A stretch of DNA of 64,000 bases, taken from contig NZ_CP123499.1 of NCBI RefSeq assembly GCF_029873475.1, forward strand, positions 248,001 to 312,000, read 5' to 3'. This DNA comes from Arsenophonus sp. aPb. GTDB taxonomy: Bacteria > Pseudomonadota > Gammaproteobacteria > Enterobacterales > Enterobacteriaceae. Shown here in pieces: positions 52,687 through 61,851 of the stretch; position 1 is the first letter of the stretch; each line of letters begins with the position of its first letter. The notes beneath the pieces were generated by a model that saw only the letters and a list, made by a program, of their open reading frames with translations, was not told the DNA's origin and did no database searches. Position numbers and translations under genes: made by a program.

Positions 52687-54135
52687 TTAGTAATTGCGAT
52701 AAAGATCTTTATAGAGATGGCCTTCAAACCGGACAAGCGGAATACGGCGACTATTATATTGTGCTGGTGGTAAGCTATAAGCTGAAATAAACTGTACAAA
52801 AGCGATACGCTGACCACTTTGTGCGGTAATGAAGCCGACGAGATTATATACTCCTTGCAATGCACCGGTTTTAGCAGAGACCTTACCATTTACGCCGGCA
52901 TTGTCTAAGCCCCCACGATAACGTAGCGTGCCATCATGACCAGCTAATGGTAACATAGCAATAAAGTTTAGTTGACTATCATGTTTAGCAATATATTGCA
53001 AAATAGACATCATAGCTGTTGGTGTAATTAAATTGTGGCGAGACAGCCCTGAGCCATCTACCATAGTCGTATTAGCTAAGTTAATATTGGCTTTTTGTTT
53101 TAAAATCTGGCGGACAGCATCGGAGCCAGAAGACCAAGTACCTGGGACACCATAATATTCACGGCCTATGGTTCTAAAGATCGCATCAGCTATCATATTA
53201 TCAGATTTTTTTAACATTATTGTTAACAAATGATGTAGTGGTTTAGATTTTGTTGTGGCCAAGATATTTCCTGCTATGGTAGGCAAGTGGCGCCGTTTAA
53301 TATGCCCGGTGATCGTTATCTTGGCATCAGTCAGGCTATTTTTTATAATGGCTCCTGCATAGCTTGCGCCATTTTGAATGGCAAATGCTAATGGTAACGG
53401 TTCAGCGCGTTGAATTAAGCAACCAGTTAGTATATAACGGTTTAGTTCTCCTGGTATAACGTCTAATGCACAATAACGTGCATCAGTAGAACCTTTTGCT
53501 AGCGTAATAACTTGGCTGAACATATTAATAGGGTAAAAAGGGGCAGTATGAACATAAGCAATATCGCCAGGTTTCTGACCACTATGTAAAGTGACTGAGA
53601 AACAGTTTTTATCGATAATAGCGGCGCTTGGTGGAGCACTAAAACATTGTGTCATATCATTCCATACCCACCCAGGAGCCTTATCTTGGCCAGCGAAGGC
53701 TGATATATCAATAATTAAATCGCCATCAATTTGTTCAATGCCTAGCTGCTTTAATTCAGCTACCATATTGCGAATTTGTTGGCGTGTTAAGGTTGGATCG
53801 CCTGTGAAGCGTACAACTAAATCACCATTTAAACGATGGCCGATAATTTTTCCTTCAGTTTCAAAATGGGTGACAAATCGATAATCGCTACCTAATTGAA
53901 GCAATGCAGCTAATGCGGTAATAATTTTTTGAGTACTTGCAGGCAAAGCCATTTGTTGGCTATGGTAATCAATCAACGGAGTATCACTCCCCACTTTTTG
54001 TGCGATAAAAGCGAGATTTGTGCCTGCAGGCAGATAATTAATATAGGTTTCAATTGGCGCTGATAGCGCCTGATTGAATATGAAAAGTAGGTTAAATAAC
54101 CAATATGATCTTCCCATTTTTTTTAAAAAAGCCAT
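52687..54135 (-). CDS. dacB: D-alanyl-D-alanine carboxypeptidase/endopeptidase DacB (PBP4)
   Basis: Periplasmic penicillin-binding protein of type C cleaving DD-carboxyl bonds and peptide cross-links. 482 residues (E. coli 477). A signal peptide (YWLFNLLFIFNQALSA) ends near residue 26. Active-site triads: SxxK at S67-K70 (PASTQK), SxN in KKSDNMIAD, KTG in SAKTGAL. The large inserted domain II lies between SxxK and SxN as in PBP4. Divergent from greA. Confidence 0.95.
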   Translation of the reverse strand: MAFLKKMGRSYWLFNLLFIFNQALSAPIETYINYLPAGTNLAFIAQKVGSDTPLIDYHSQQMALPASTQKIITALAALLQLGSDYRFVTHFETEGKIIGHRLNGDLVVRFTGDPTLTRQQIRNMVAELKQLGIEQIDGDLIIDISAFAGQDKAPGWVWNDMTQCFSAPPSAAIIDKNCFSVTLHSGQKPGDIAYVHTAPFYPINMFSQVITLAKGSTDARYCALDVIPGELNRYILTGCLIQRAEPLPLAFAIQNGASYAGAIIKNSLTDAKITITGHIKRRHLPTIAGNILATTKSKPLHHLLTIMLKKSDNMIADAIFRTIGREYYGVPGTWSSGSDAVRQILKQKANINLANTTMVDGSGLSRHNLITPTAMMSILQYIAKHDSQLNFIAMLPLAGHDGTLRYRGGLDNAGVNGKVSAKTGALQGVYNLVGFITAQSGQRIAFVQFISAYSLPPAQYNSRRIPLVRFEGHLYKDLYRNY

Positions 54136-54399
54136 AAGTGCAGTATATAAAAGTAGACATAATACACATACTAAAGTGTAATGCAGAAAAAAGTAAACGG
54201 TGACCTAGCATTAAGTGTGAGTTAGAATGGTTAATTAAATGATAGAATAATAAAGTTGCAAATTAATAGTTAACAAGGTTTACCCCTTTTTTGTTTGCCT
54301 AGAATGTTGTTTTGTCAGAAGTGCTAATTTGCTTTAATGACAGAAAAATCAGGAAGATATTTAATTTTTTATTTAGGAAAGAATCAGAGGCATTTATTA

Positions 54400-54876
54400 A
54401 TGAAACAGATTCCAATGACGGTACGTGGCGCAGAAAAGTTGCGTAAAGAGTTAGAATTTTTAAAGAATATCCGCCGTCCTGAAATTATTGCTGCTATTGC
54501 AGAAGCTCGTGAACATGGTGATTTGAAAGAAAATGCAGAATATCATGCAGCGCGTGAGCAGCAAGGGTTTTGCGAAGGGCGTATCCAAGAAATTGAGGCT
54601 AAATTGTCTCATGCGCAAGTTATTGATGTAACAAAAATGAAAAATGAGGGTCGTGTAATATTTGGCGCGACAGTCACGGTATTTAATGTAACGACAAATG
54701 AAGATCAGATTTATCGTATTGTGGGTGATGATGAAGCTGATATCAAAGAAAATCTCATTTCTGTTAATTCACCAATAGCTCGAGGCTTGATCGGTAAGAC
54801 TATGGATGATGTTGCAGTCATCACTACCCCTGGCGGTGAAGTTGAATATGAAATTTTGAAAGTGGAATATATTTGA
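54400..54876 (+). CDS. greA: Transcription elongation factor GreA
   Basis: Rescues backtracked RNA polymerase by stimulating transcript cleavage. ATG 54400 gives 158 residues, the E. coli length (AGAGG 9 nt upstream); an in-frame ATG at 54337 would add 21 residues with no homologue. The coiled coil has DLKENAEYHAAREQQ with the tip acidic residues, C-terminal domain GGEVEYEILKVEYI. Terminator follows. Confidence 0.97.
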   Translation: MKQIPMTVRGAEKLRKELEFLKNIRRPEIIAAIAEAREHGDLKENAEYHAAREQQGFCEGRIQEIEAKLSHAQVIDVTKMKNEGRVIFGATVTVFNVTTNEDQIYRIVGDDEADIKENLISVNSPIARGLIGKTMDDVAVITTPGGEVEYEILKVEYI

Positions 54877-54930
54877 TTTTCCTTTTATCTTAAAGCGTTA
54901 TATTCTTGAGTTAATTTTAAAATAAAAGTA

Positions 54931-54954
54931 AAAGAGGCCAATATGGCCTTTTTT
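54931..54954 (+). terminator. Terminator after greA
   Basis: AGGCCA (54935-54940) pairs with TGGCCT (54944-54949), flanked by A- and T-runs; 3-nt loop. It also lies beyond yhbY, which is convergent, so may serve both. Confidence 0.8.
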
Positions 54955-54995
54955 ACCCTGAAATGAGATGGCATTTTTGTATAAATGTAGAAGAC

Positions 54996-55289
54996 TTATT
55001 TAGGTAAAATGATCTTGTGTGTTTCAGAAGGACGATAGAGTATCAAGATTTTACCAATAATTTGTACATTGATAGCATCGGTTTCTCTAACAATAGCGTT
55101 TGCTATCAAATTTTTGGTATCTCGATCTTCACTCGCTATTTTGATTTTGATAAGTTCATGATATGACAAGGATTGTTCGATTTCAGCTAAAACACCTTCA
55201 GTTAAACCATTGTTACCTATCATTACAACAGGGTTTAGATGATGAGCAAGGCTTTTTAGATATTGTATTTGCTTTTTATTAAGAGTCAT
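54996..55289 (-). CDS. yhbY: Ribosome-associated CRM-domain protein YhbY
   Basis: 97-residue CRS1-YhbY domain protein (E. coli 97), associated with pre-50S particles. Signatures: LNKKQIQYLKSLAHHLNPVV, GNNGLTEGVLAEIEQ with the GxxG RNA-binding loop, and HELIKIKIA. Divergent from rlmE, convergent with greA, as in E. coli. Confidence 0.95.
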   Translation of the reverse strand: MTLNKKQIQYLKSLAHHLNPVVMIGNNGLTEGVLAEIEQSLSYHELIKIKIASEDRDTKNLIANAIVRETDAINVQIIGKILILYRPSETHKIILPK

Positions 55290-55423
55290 TGTTTTTTGCT
55301 TTAGTGGGATTGAAAACGGTACATTCTACCGCCATCTTTTAGTTATCACCATAAATTCTATAATTTTGGTATAGCGAAAATGGCAAAGATAGATGTTATT
55401 TTATAAGTATAGTTGGAAAAACA

Positions 55424-56053
55424 ATGGCTAATAAAAAGCGTTCAGCAAGCTCTAGTCGTTGGCTACAGGAACATTTTAGCGATAAATACGTTCTTCAAGC
55501 ACAAAAAAAAGGGTTTCGCTCACGTGCATGGTTTAAATTGGATGAGATCCAGCAGAGTGATAAAATATTTAAACCTGGTATGACCGTTGTTGATTTGGGT
55601 GCAGCGCCTGGAGGTTGGTCTCAATATGCAGTAAGTAAAGTTGGCCTGACGGGGCGGGTTATTGCATGTGATTTATTACTAATGGATCCCATCGTTGGTG
55701 TTGATTTCTTGCAAGGAGATTTTCGAGATGAGCAGATATTAAAGGCATTGCTTGAACGCGTTGGTGATAAAAAAGTCCAGGTTGTTATGTCGGATATGGC
55801 TCCCAATATGAGTGGGACACCTGCAGTCGATATTCCTCGCTCCATGTATCTGGTTGAGCTAGCGTTGGATATGTGTCGTGATGTACTGGCTACCGGCGGA
55901 AGTTTTATTGTTAAAGTATTTCAGGGAGAAGGCTTTGATGAATATCTGAGGGAAATTCGCTCTCTATTTTTAAAAGTTAAAATTCGTAAACCAGATGCTT
56001 CGCGGTCACGTTCACGTGAAGTGTACATTGTAGCGACAGGACGCAAATTATAG
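55424..56053 (+). CDS. rlmE: 23S rRNA 2'-O-uridine methyltransferase RlmE (RrmJ/FtsJ)
   Basis: Heat-shock methyltransferase modifying Um2552 in the A-loop of 23S rRNA. 209 residues as in E. coli. Rossmann methyltransferase with catalytic Lys in FRSRAWFKLDEI, SAM site VVDLGAAPGGWSQYA, and DMAPNMSGTP, VKVFQGEGF. Precedes ftsH by 50 bp, the standard pair. Confidence 0.97.
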   Translation: MANKKRSASSSRWLQEHFSDKYVLQAQKKGFRSRAWFKLDEIQQSDKIFKPGMTVVDLGAAPGGWSQYAVSKVGLTGRVIACDLLLMDPIVGVDFLQGDFRDEQILKALLERVGDKKVQVVMSDMAPNMSGTPAVDIPRSMYLVELALDMCRDVLATGGSFIVKVFQGEGFDEYLREIRSLFLKVKIRKPDASRSRSREVYIVATGRKL

Positions 56054-56103
56054 TACCCTGTACGTTATTTATTTAACATAGTTGTAATGAAGAGGTTCAT
56101 CCC

Positions 56104-58059
56104 TTGAGTGACATGGCGAAAAACCTGATTCTCTGGGTAGTCATTGCGGTAGTCCTGATGTCTCTATTCCAGAGTTTTGGTCCTAGCGATTCAAATAGTC
56201 GCAGGGTGGATTATTCTACCTTTATGAATGAGTTAACTCAGGATCAGATACGTGAAGTGCGCATTTCTGATCGTGAAATTAGTGTTAAGAAAACGGATAA
56301 CAGTCGTTATACGACTTATATTCCAGTAAGAGAGGATCCAAGATTGTTGGATACCTTGCTTGAAAGGCATGTCACTGTCATTGGTGAACCACCTCAAGAG
56401 CAAAGTTTCTTAGCAACTATTTTCATTTCCTGGTTCCCAATGTTATTACTGATTGGGGTTTGGATCTTTTTTATGCGTCAGATGCAGGGAGGAGGTGGCA
56501 AAGGTGCTATGTCCTTTGGTAAGAGTAAGGCGCGCATGCTGACAGAAGATCAAATTAAAACAACTTTTGCTGATGTTGCCGGTTGTGATGAAGCGAAAGA
56601 AGAAGTGGGTGAATTAGTTGAATATCTGCGTGAGCCTGGACGTTTTCAAAAATTAGGTGGTAAAATTCCTAAGGGAATTTTGATGGTAGGACCACCGGGA
56701 ACGGGTAAAACTTTATTGGCAAAAGCGATTGCTGGTGAAGCAAAGGTTCCTTTTTTTACTATCTCCGGCTCAGATTTCGTCGAAATGTTTGTTGGTGTTG
56801 GTGCTTCTCGCGTTCGCGATATGTTTGAGCAAGCCAAGAAAGCAGCGCCTTGTATCATCTTTATTGACGAAATAGATGCTGTTGGTCGTCAACGTGGTGC
56901 AGGTTTGGGAGGAGGACACGATGAACGTGAACAGACTCTTAACCAAATGTTGGTAGAGATGGATGGATTTGAAGGTAATGAAGGTATTATCGTTATTGCT
57001 GCTACCAACCGCCCCGATGTGCTAGATCCGGCATTATTGCGTCCTGGACGTTTTGATCGGCAAGTTGTTGTGGGTCTACCTGATGTACGTGGTCGTGAAC
57101 AGATTTTGAAAGTTCATATGCGCCGTGTACCTTTAGATCCTAGTGTTGATGCTTCGGTATTGGCACGAGGCACACCCGGTTTTTCTGGTGCAGATTTAGC
57201 TAATTTAGTTAATGAAGCCGCCATTTTTGCGGCGCGCGGAAATAAGCGTGTTGTCACTATGGTGGAATTCGAAAAGGCAAAAGACAAGATCATGATGGGT
57301 GCTGAACGTCGCTCTATGGTCATGACAGAAGAACAAAAAGAATCTACTGCTTATCATGAGGCTGGTCATGCAATTATAGGACGTATTGTTCCAGAGCATG
57401 ATCCTGTTCACAAAGTGACAATTATCCCGCGTGGTCGTGCGTTAGGTGTCACATTCTTCTTGCCAGAAGGTGATCAAATTAGTGCGAGCCGGCAAAAGCT
57501 AGAAAGTCAAATTTCTACCCTTTATGGTGGCAGGTTAGCGGAAGAAATTATTTACGGTTCAGAAAAGGTATCTACTGGTGCCTCAAACGATATTAAAGTA
57601 GCAACTAATCTTGCCCGTAACATGGTGACGCAATGGGGTTTTTCTGAGAAACTAGGACCATTGCTCTATGCTGAGGAAGAAGGTGAGGTTTTCCTAGGCC
57701 GTTCGGTTGCTAAAGCTAATCATATGTCAGACGAAACTGCGCGAGCAATTGATGAAGAGATCAAGGCAATTATTGATCGTAATTATAAACGGGCTCGTCA
57801 GATTTTGAATGATCATATGGATATTCTGCATGCGATGAAGGATGCATTAATGAAATATGAAACCATTGATGCACCTCAAATTGATGATTTAATGAACCGC
57901 CGTCCAGTCAGGAAACCAGCTGGCTGGGATGATAATGATAGTAGTAATCCTACTGCAACATCCTCATCACAAGGAGAGTCAGAAAAGAATATTTCTGCCG
58001 CCCAGGGTGAAGATAGTGTGCATGGAAATGATAATGGTAGTAACACAGAGAATCGTTAA
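56104..58059 (+). CDS. ftsH: ATP-dependent zinc metalloprotease FtsH
   Basis: Essential membrane AAA+ protease controlling LpxC, sigma-32 and misassembled membrane proteins. 651 residues (E. coli 644-647). Two transmembrane helices (about 7-27 and 102-124), AAA domain with Walker A GPPGTGKT and Walker B IIFIDEIDAVG, SRH TNRPDVLDPALLRPGRFDR, then the protease site HEAGH near residue 420. The start is TTG 56104; ATG 56113 would match the shorter annotated form. The C-terminal tail is Ser/Asn/Asp-rich and disordered. It functions with HflK/HflC, also in this window. Confidence 0.97.
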   Translation: MSDMAKNLILWVVIAVVLMSLFQSFGPSDSNSRRVDYSTFMNELTQDQIREVRISDREISVKKTDNSRYTTYIPVREDPRLLDTLLERHVTVIGEPPQEQSFLATIFISWFPMLLLIGVWIFFMRQMQGGGGKGAMSFGKSKARMLTEDQIKTTFADVAGCDEAKEEVGELVEYLREPGRFQKLGGKIPKGILMVGPPGTGKTLLAKAIAGEAKVPFFTISGSDFVEMFVGVGASRVRDMFEQAKKAAPCIIFIDEIDAVGRQRGAGLGGGHDEREQTLNQMLVEMDGFEGNEGIIVIAATNRPDVLDPALLRPGRFDRQVVVGLPDVRGREQILKVHMRRVPLDPSVDASVLARGTPGFSGADLANLVNEAAIFAARGNKRVVTMVEFEKAKDKIMMGAERRSMVMTEEQKESTAYHEAGHAIIGRIVPEHDPVHKVTIIPRGRALGVTFFLPEGDQISASRQKLESQISTLYGGRLAEEIIYGSEKVSTGASNDIKVATNLARNMVTQWGFSEKLGPLLYAEEEGEVFLGRSVAKANHMSDETARAIDEEIKAIIDRNYKRARQILNDHMDILHAMKDALMKYETIDAPQIDDLMNRRPVRKPAGWDDNDSSNPTATSSSQGESEKNISAAQGEDSVHGNDNGSNTENR

Positions 58060-58097
58060 TGCTCATCGTTTCTCTATGTGAAATGAATAAATAATTG

Positions 58098-58124
58098 AAA
58101 CCCCAGGATAGCCTGGGGTTTTGT
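58098..58124 (+). terminator. Terminator between ftsH and folP
   Basis: AAACCCCAGG (58098-58107) pairs with CCTGGGGTTT (58112-58121), 4-nt loop, T-run after it. Confidence 0.88.
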
Positions 58125-58143
58125 TTGGTTGAGTAAGGTAATT

Positions 58144-58992
58144 ATGAAAATTACTGCCCGAAAAATAGAGCTTGATCTTAATCATCCTATTGTCATGGGA
58201 ATATTAAATGTTACTCCAGACTCTTTTTCTGATGGTGGTATATACAATCGTTACGACTATGCGCTCAAGCATGCAGCTAGTATGGTTGACCATGGTGCGG
58301 CAATTATCGATATTGGTGGTGAATCGACTCGTCCAGGTGCTAGTGAAGTTAGTTTACAGCAAGAACTTGACCGGGTTATCCCAATAATTGAAGCCGTAAC
58401 TGACCGTTTTGATGTTTGGGTTTCTGTTGATACATCGAAAGCTGTTGTCATGGCAGAGGCAGCCAGAGCAGGTGCGCATATTATTAATGATGTTCGGTCG
58501 TTACATGAGCCGGGTGCATTAGAAGCCGCAGCTGCAACAGGGTTACCTATCTGTATTATGCATATGTTAGGTCAACCTAAGACAATGCAACAAACACCTG
58601 ATTATAAAAATGTGGTTGCAGAAGTAAAACAGTATTTATCAGATGAAATTGACCGCTGTAAAGCGGCTGGCATTGCGAAAAGTCGTTTGATTATTGATCC
58701 AGGTTTCGGTTTTGGTAAAAATTTGGCGCATAATTATCAATTATTAGCAAAATTGAATGAATTTCATGCTCTAGGAGTGCCGCTACTAGTTGGTATGTCG
58801 CGTAAATCTATGATCGGTGAATTATTAGATGTACCACTAGAGGAACGGCTTATTGGCGGTATCGCATGCGCTGTTATCGCAGCTATGCAGGGAGCACAGA
58901 TTATTCGTGCGCATGATGTGAAAGAAACTGTACAGGCTATGAAGATTGTTCAAGCAACCCTTTTAATAAAGGAAACAGATGATTATGAGTAA
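58144..58992 (+). CDS. folP: Dihydropteroate synthase FolP
   Basis: Folate-pathway enzyme joining p-aminobenzoate and dihydropterin pyrophosphate; target of sulfonamides. ATG 58144 gives 282 residues, the E. coli length (AAGG 5 nt upstream); TTG 58129 is unlikely. Signatures MGILNVTPDSFSDGG, IIDIGGESTRPGA, IIDPGFGFGKN and GMSRKSMIG. Overlaps the start of glmM, so they are likely coupled. Confidence 0.97.
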   Translation: MKITARKIELDLNHPIVMGILNVTPDSFSDGGIYNRYDYALKHAASMVDHGAAIIDIGGESTRPGASEVSLQQELDRVIPIIEAVTDRFDVWVSVDTSKAVVMAEAARAGAHIINDVRSLHEPGALEAAAATGLPICIMHMLGQPKTMQQTPDYKNVVAEVKQYLSDEIDRCKAAGIAKSRLIIDPGFGFGKNLAHNYQLLAKLNEFHALGVPLLVGMSRKSMIGELLDVPLEERLIGGIACAVIAAMQGAQIIRAHDVKETVQAMKIVQATLLIKETDDYE

Positions 58993-60322
58993 GCGCAAAT
59001 ATTTTGGCACCGATGGTATTCGTGGCAAAGTAGGAGAAAACCCCATTACCCCTGATTTTGTTTTGAAATTGGGTTGGGCAGCGGGTAAAGTTTTAGCGCG
59101 GCATGGTTCTCGTAAAATAATCATAGGTAAAGATACACGCATTTCAGGTTATATGTTGGAGTCATCTTTAGAAGCGGGTCTTGCAGCAGCTGGATTATCT
59201 GCTGCATTTACAGGTCCTATGCCAACACCAGCAATTGCTTATTTAACACGTACATACCGTGCTGAGGCGGGTATAGTCATTTCTGCTTCTCATAACCCCT
59301 ATTATGATAATGGTATTAAATTCTTTTCGATTGATGGAACTAAGTTACCTGATGACGTAGAAGAAGCAATAGAAGCTGAGATGGAGAAACCTCTTACTTG
59401 TGTAGAATCTGCCGAATTAGGACGAGCGAGTCGTATTGTTGATGCTGCTGGGCGTTATATAGAGTATTGCAAAGGGACGTTTCCCAGTGACCAAAGTCTA
59501 AGTGGATTAAAAATAGTTTTAGACTGTGCTAATGGCGCAACATATCACATTGCACCGAATGTTTTAACTGAGCTTGGTGCTGAAGTCATCGCAATTGGCT
59601 GCGAACCAAACGGACTGAATATTAATCAGGGCTGTGGGGCGACTGACGTTGCGCTGCTGCAAAAACGTGTTGTAGCAGAAAAAGCGGATATTGGCCTTGC
59701 GTTTGATGGTGATGGTGATCGGCTAATAATGGTTGATCATCGGGGCAATAGGATAGATGGCGATCAAATTCTTTATATTATTGCTCGCGATGCACTTCGA
59801 CAAGGTCAATTGCATGGTGGTGTTGTTGGCACTTTAATGAGTAATATGGGGTTAGAATTAGCCTTGCAACAGTTGGATATACCTTTTATCCGGGCAAAAG
59901 TCGGCGATCGTTATGTTCTCGAAAAATTACAAGAACAAGGATGGCGGCTTGGTGCTGAAAATTCAGGTCACATTATTTTGTTAGATAAAACAACAACAGG
60001 TGATGGTATTATCGCTGGTTTACAAGTTCTAAGTGCCATGATCCGTAATAATACGAGCCTTTATGATCTTTGCCGAGAGGTGAAGTTGATGCCTCAGGTA
60101 TTGGTAAATGTGCGTTTTTCTGGTAGCCATAATCCATTGGTTACAGAAGATGTTTTAAATGTGGTAAATCAAGTGGAAAATGACCTAGCAGGTAGAGGGC
60201 GGGTTTTATTGCGTAAATCAGGTACCGAGCCTTTAATTCGCATCATGGTGGAAGGTGAGAATGAAAAACAGGTTACTGCAATGGCTAATCGTATTGCTGA
60301 AGTGGTCAAGCAAGTAAAATAG
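58979..60322 (+). CDS. glmM: Phosphoglucosamine mutase GlmM
   Basis: Interconverts glucosamine 6- and 1-phosphate on the route to UDP-GlcNAc for peptidoglycan and LPS. The active-site serine is in ISASHNPYYDNG (S104 with this start, S102 in E. coli numbering), Mg2+ loop FDGDGDR, sugar loop GAENSGH, phosphate loop KSGTEPLIRIM. ATG 58979 has the better Shine-Dalgarno spacing (AAAGGA, 5 nt), while ATG 58985 would match the E. coli N terminus MSNRKYFG; either is possible. Overlaps folP by 14 bp. Confidence 0.96.
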   Translation: MIMSKRKYFGTDGIRGKVGENPITPDFVLKLGWAAGKVLARHGSRKIIIGKDTRISGYMLESSLEAGLAAAGLSAAFTGPMPTPAIAYLTRTYRAEAGIVISASHNPYYDNGIKFFSIDGTKLPDDVEEAIEAEMEKPLTCVESAELGRASRIVDAAGRYIEYCKGTFPSDQSLSGLKIVLDCANGATYHIAPNVLTELGAEVIAIGCEPNGLNINQGCGATDVALLQKRVVAEKADIGLAFDGDGDRLIMVDHRGNRIDGDQILYIIARDALRQGQLHGGVVGTLMSNMGLELALQQLDIPFIRAKVGDRYVLEKLQEQGWRLGAENSGHIILLDKTTTGDGIIAGLQVLSAMIRNNTSLYDLCREVKLMPQVLVNVRFSGSHNPLVTEDVLNVVNQVENDLAGRGRVLLRKSGTEPLIRIMVEGENEKQVTAMANRIAEVVKQVK

Positions 60323-60482
60323 ATCATAATATTTTTAGAAAAAATCATATGGTTGTATAAGTATTGTGTTATTTTTCACAGTTGTCTTCAGGTAACGATT
60401 TTTGTTGTTTTTTTCTACAAATAGTACAATGAGATAAAAATAATCTTGCTTGTCAGCTAAGCTTTGGTTAGTATTCAAAGCC

Positions 60483-60509
60483 GCTCCTTAAAGTAACGAC
60501 GTAAGGAGC
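60483..60509 (+). other. Hairpin in the glmM-secG spacer
   Basis: GCTCCTTA (60483-60490) pairs with TAAGGAGC (60502-60509), 8-bp stem, 11-nt loop, 54 bp before secG. No T-run follows, so it is not a clear terminator. It contains an anti-Shine-Dalgarno-like TCCTT and a Shine-Dalgarno-like AAGGAG in its two arms; function unknown. Confidence 0.5.
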
Positions 60510-60562
60510 AAGCTGCAGTAGATAGGTTTTCCCAAACTTTATTGTCAAATAGGTAGTTAGCT

Positions 60563-60901
60563 ATGTACATAACCCTTTTGGTTATCTTTTTATTAGTCTC
60601 AATTGCGCTGATTGGTATGGTCATGTTGCAACAAGGGAAAGGTGCTGATATGGGAGCTTCATTCGGTGCAGGCGCTTCTGCAACATTATTTGGTTCATCA
60701 GGATCAGGTAATTTTATGACGCGGATGACGGCTATCTTTGCAACATTATTCTTTGTTATCAGTTTAATTTTAGGGAATTTAACCTCCAATAAAAGTGTGA
60801 CTGGCAGCAAATGGGAAAACATTGGTGAACCGGTTAAAGTTGAGAAACCAGCTGGAGTACCTACAGCGCCTGTAGCACCAACAAGTGATATCCCTCATTA
60901 A
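60563..60901 (+). CDS. secG: Protein translocase subunit SecG
   Basis: Small subunit of SecYEG that improves protein export. 112 residues (E. coli 110). Two transmembrane helices: residues about 2-20 (YITLLVIFLLVSIALIGMV) and about 52-72. LLQQGKGADMGASFGAGAS lies between them. The C-terminal tail is Pro/Ala-rich. Followed by tRNA-Leu, as in E. coli. Confidence 0.95.
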   Translation: MYITLLVIFLLVSIALIGMVMLQQGKGADMGASFGAGASATLFGSSGSGNFMTRMTAIFATLFFVISLILGNLTSNKSVTGSKWENIGEPVKVEKPAGVPTAPVAPTSDIPH

Positions 60902-60958
60902 TTAAACAACAGTTTGTGTAGTGAGGCGGTTTTGTCAAAAAAATTGTCTTACTGGTGT

Positions 60959-61048
60959 GCCGAGGTGGTGAAATTGGTATACACGCTACCTTGAGGTGGT
61001 AGTGCCTATAAAACGGGCGTACGGGTTCAAGTCCCGTCCTCGGCACCA
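60959..61048 (+). tRNA. leuU: tRNA-Leu (anticodon GAG)
   Basis: 90-nt class II tRNA with encoded CCA. Acceptor GCCGAGG/CCTCGGC, D arm GGTGAAATTGG, anticodon stem CTACC..GGTAG with loop TTGAGGT giving GAG, long variable arm (TGCCTATAAAACGGGCGTA) and T arm GGGTTCAAGTCCC. The position after secG matches E. coli leuU. Confidence 0.96.
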
Positions 61049-61062
61049 TTTTAAAAGATAAC

Positions 61063-61091
61063 TTGCGTTTCGCATATTATCAGCGTAAAAT
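61063..61091 (+). promoter_or_regulatory. Promoter of metY-rimP-nusA-infB
   Basis: TTGCGT (61063-61068), 17-bp spacer, TAAAAT (61086-61091); predicted start near 61098, about 11 nt before the initiator tRNA. Confidence 0.55.
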
Positions 61092-61108
61092 TTGCGAAGT
61101 TTTTCGAA

Positions 61109-61185
<77 letters not shown>

Positions 61186-61292
61186 CTTCTTAGCATGTGA
61201 TCTATCTCAGGCGTTTTATTGGATTATTTTCGTTTGGAAGAGTGCTGAGTCAGGGGTTAAACCTACTGGCAGTGTATAGGGTCCAGTTGCAT

Positions 61293-61358
61293 AAAGCCCC
61301 GGTTTTCGGGGTTTTTTGTTATTTAAAACAGAATTACTGGGCTTTTAGCCCTTTTTTT
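61293..61358 (+). terminator. Two successive terminator-like hairpins between metY and rimP
   Basis: First, CCCCG (61297-61301)/CGGGG (61307-61311) followed by TTTTTT; second, GGGC (61339-61342)/GCCC (61348-61351) followed by T7. They separate the tRNA from the protein genes, so expression of nusA and infB must depend on antitermination, read-through or incomplete termination, as known for the E. coli operon. Confidence 0.78.
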
Positions 61359-61375
61359 ATGTCTGGGGGTGGGGT

Positions 61376-61828
61376 TTGTCCACATTAGAGCAAAAATTAA
61401 CATCGATGATTTCAGTGCCGGTAGAAGCATTAGGTTTTGAATTTGTTGGGCTGGAATTTATTCGAGCACGTGTTTCGACATTACGCGTTTATATTGATAA
61501 TGAAAATGGTGTTACTGTTGATGATTGTGCCGATGTTAGCCACCAGGTCAGCGCAGTACTGGATGTTGAAGATCCGATCTCAGTGCTCTATAACCTGGAG
61601 ATATCTTCACCAGGACTTGAGCGCCCACTTTTTACTGTTGCACACTATCAGCGTTTTATTGGTAAAGAAGTGAATTTAATATTAAGAATAGCAATGCAGA
61701 ACCGTCGTAAATGGCAAGGTATAATTAAGGCTGTTAATGACGAAATGATTACGGTTACTGTGGATGGCAAGGACGAAGTGTTTGCACTAAAAAACATCCA
61801 GAAAGCTAACCTGGTACCCCACTTTTAA
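61376..61828 (+). CDS. rimP: Ribosome maturation factor RimP
   Basis: Assists 30S assembly. 150 residues, the E. coli length. Start is TTG 61376 giving MSTLEQKLTSMI, as in E. coli. VDDCADVSHQVSAVLDVEDP, NLEISSPGLERPL and the C-terminal KANLVPHF are family hallmarks. The GGGGGT-rich region just upstream may act as ribosome site. nusA follows after 23 bp. Confidence 0.96.
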   Translation: MSTLEQKLTSMISVPVEALGFEFVGLEFIRARVSTLRVYIDNENGVTVDDCADVSHQVSAVLDVEDPISVLYNLEISSPGLERPLFTVAHYQRFIGKEVNLILRIAMQNRRKWQGIIKAVNDEMITVTVDGKDEVFALKNIQKANLVPHF

Positions 61829-61851
61829 TAAAGTTCAATGAGGCAACTAGG

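Noticed and set aside
54271..54292. GraL-like terminator in the greA leader
   Set aside because: Only a 4-bp AAGG/CCTT stem before the T-run; too weak to call.
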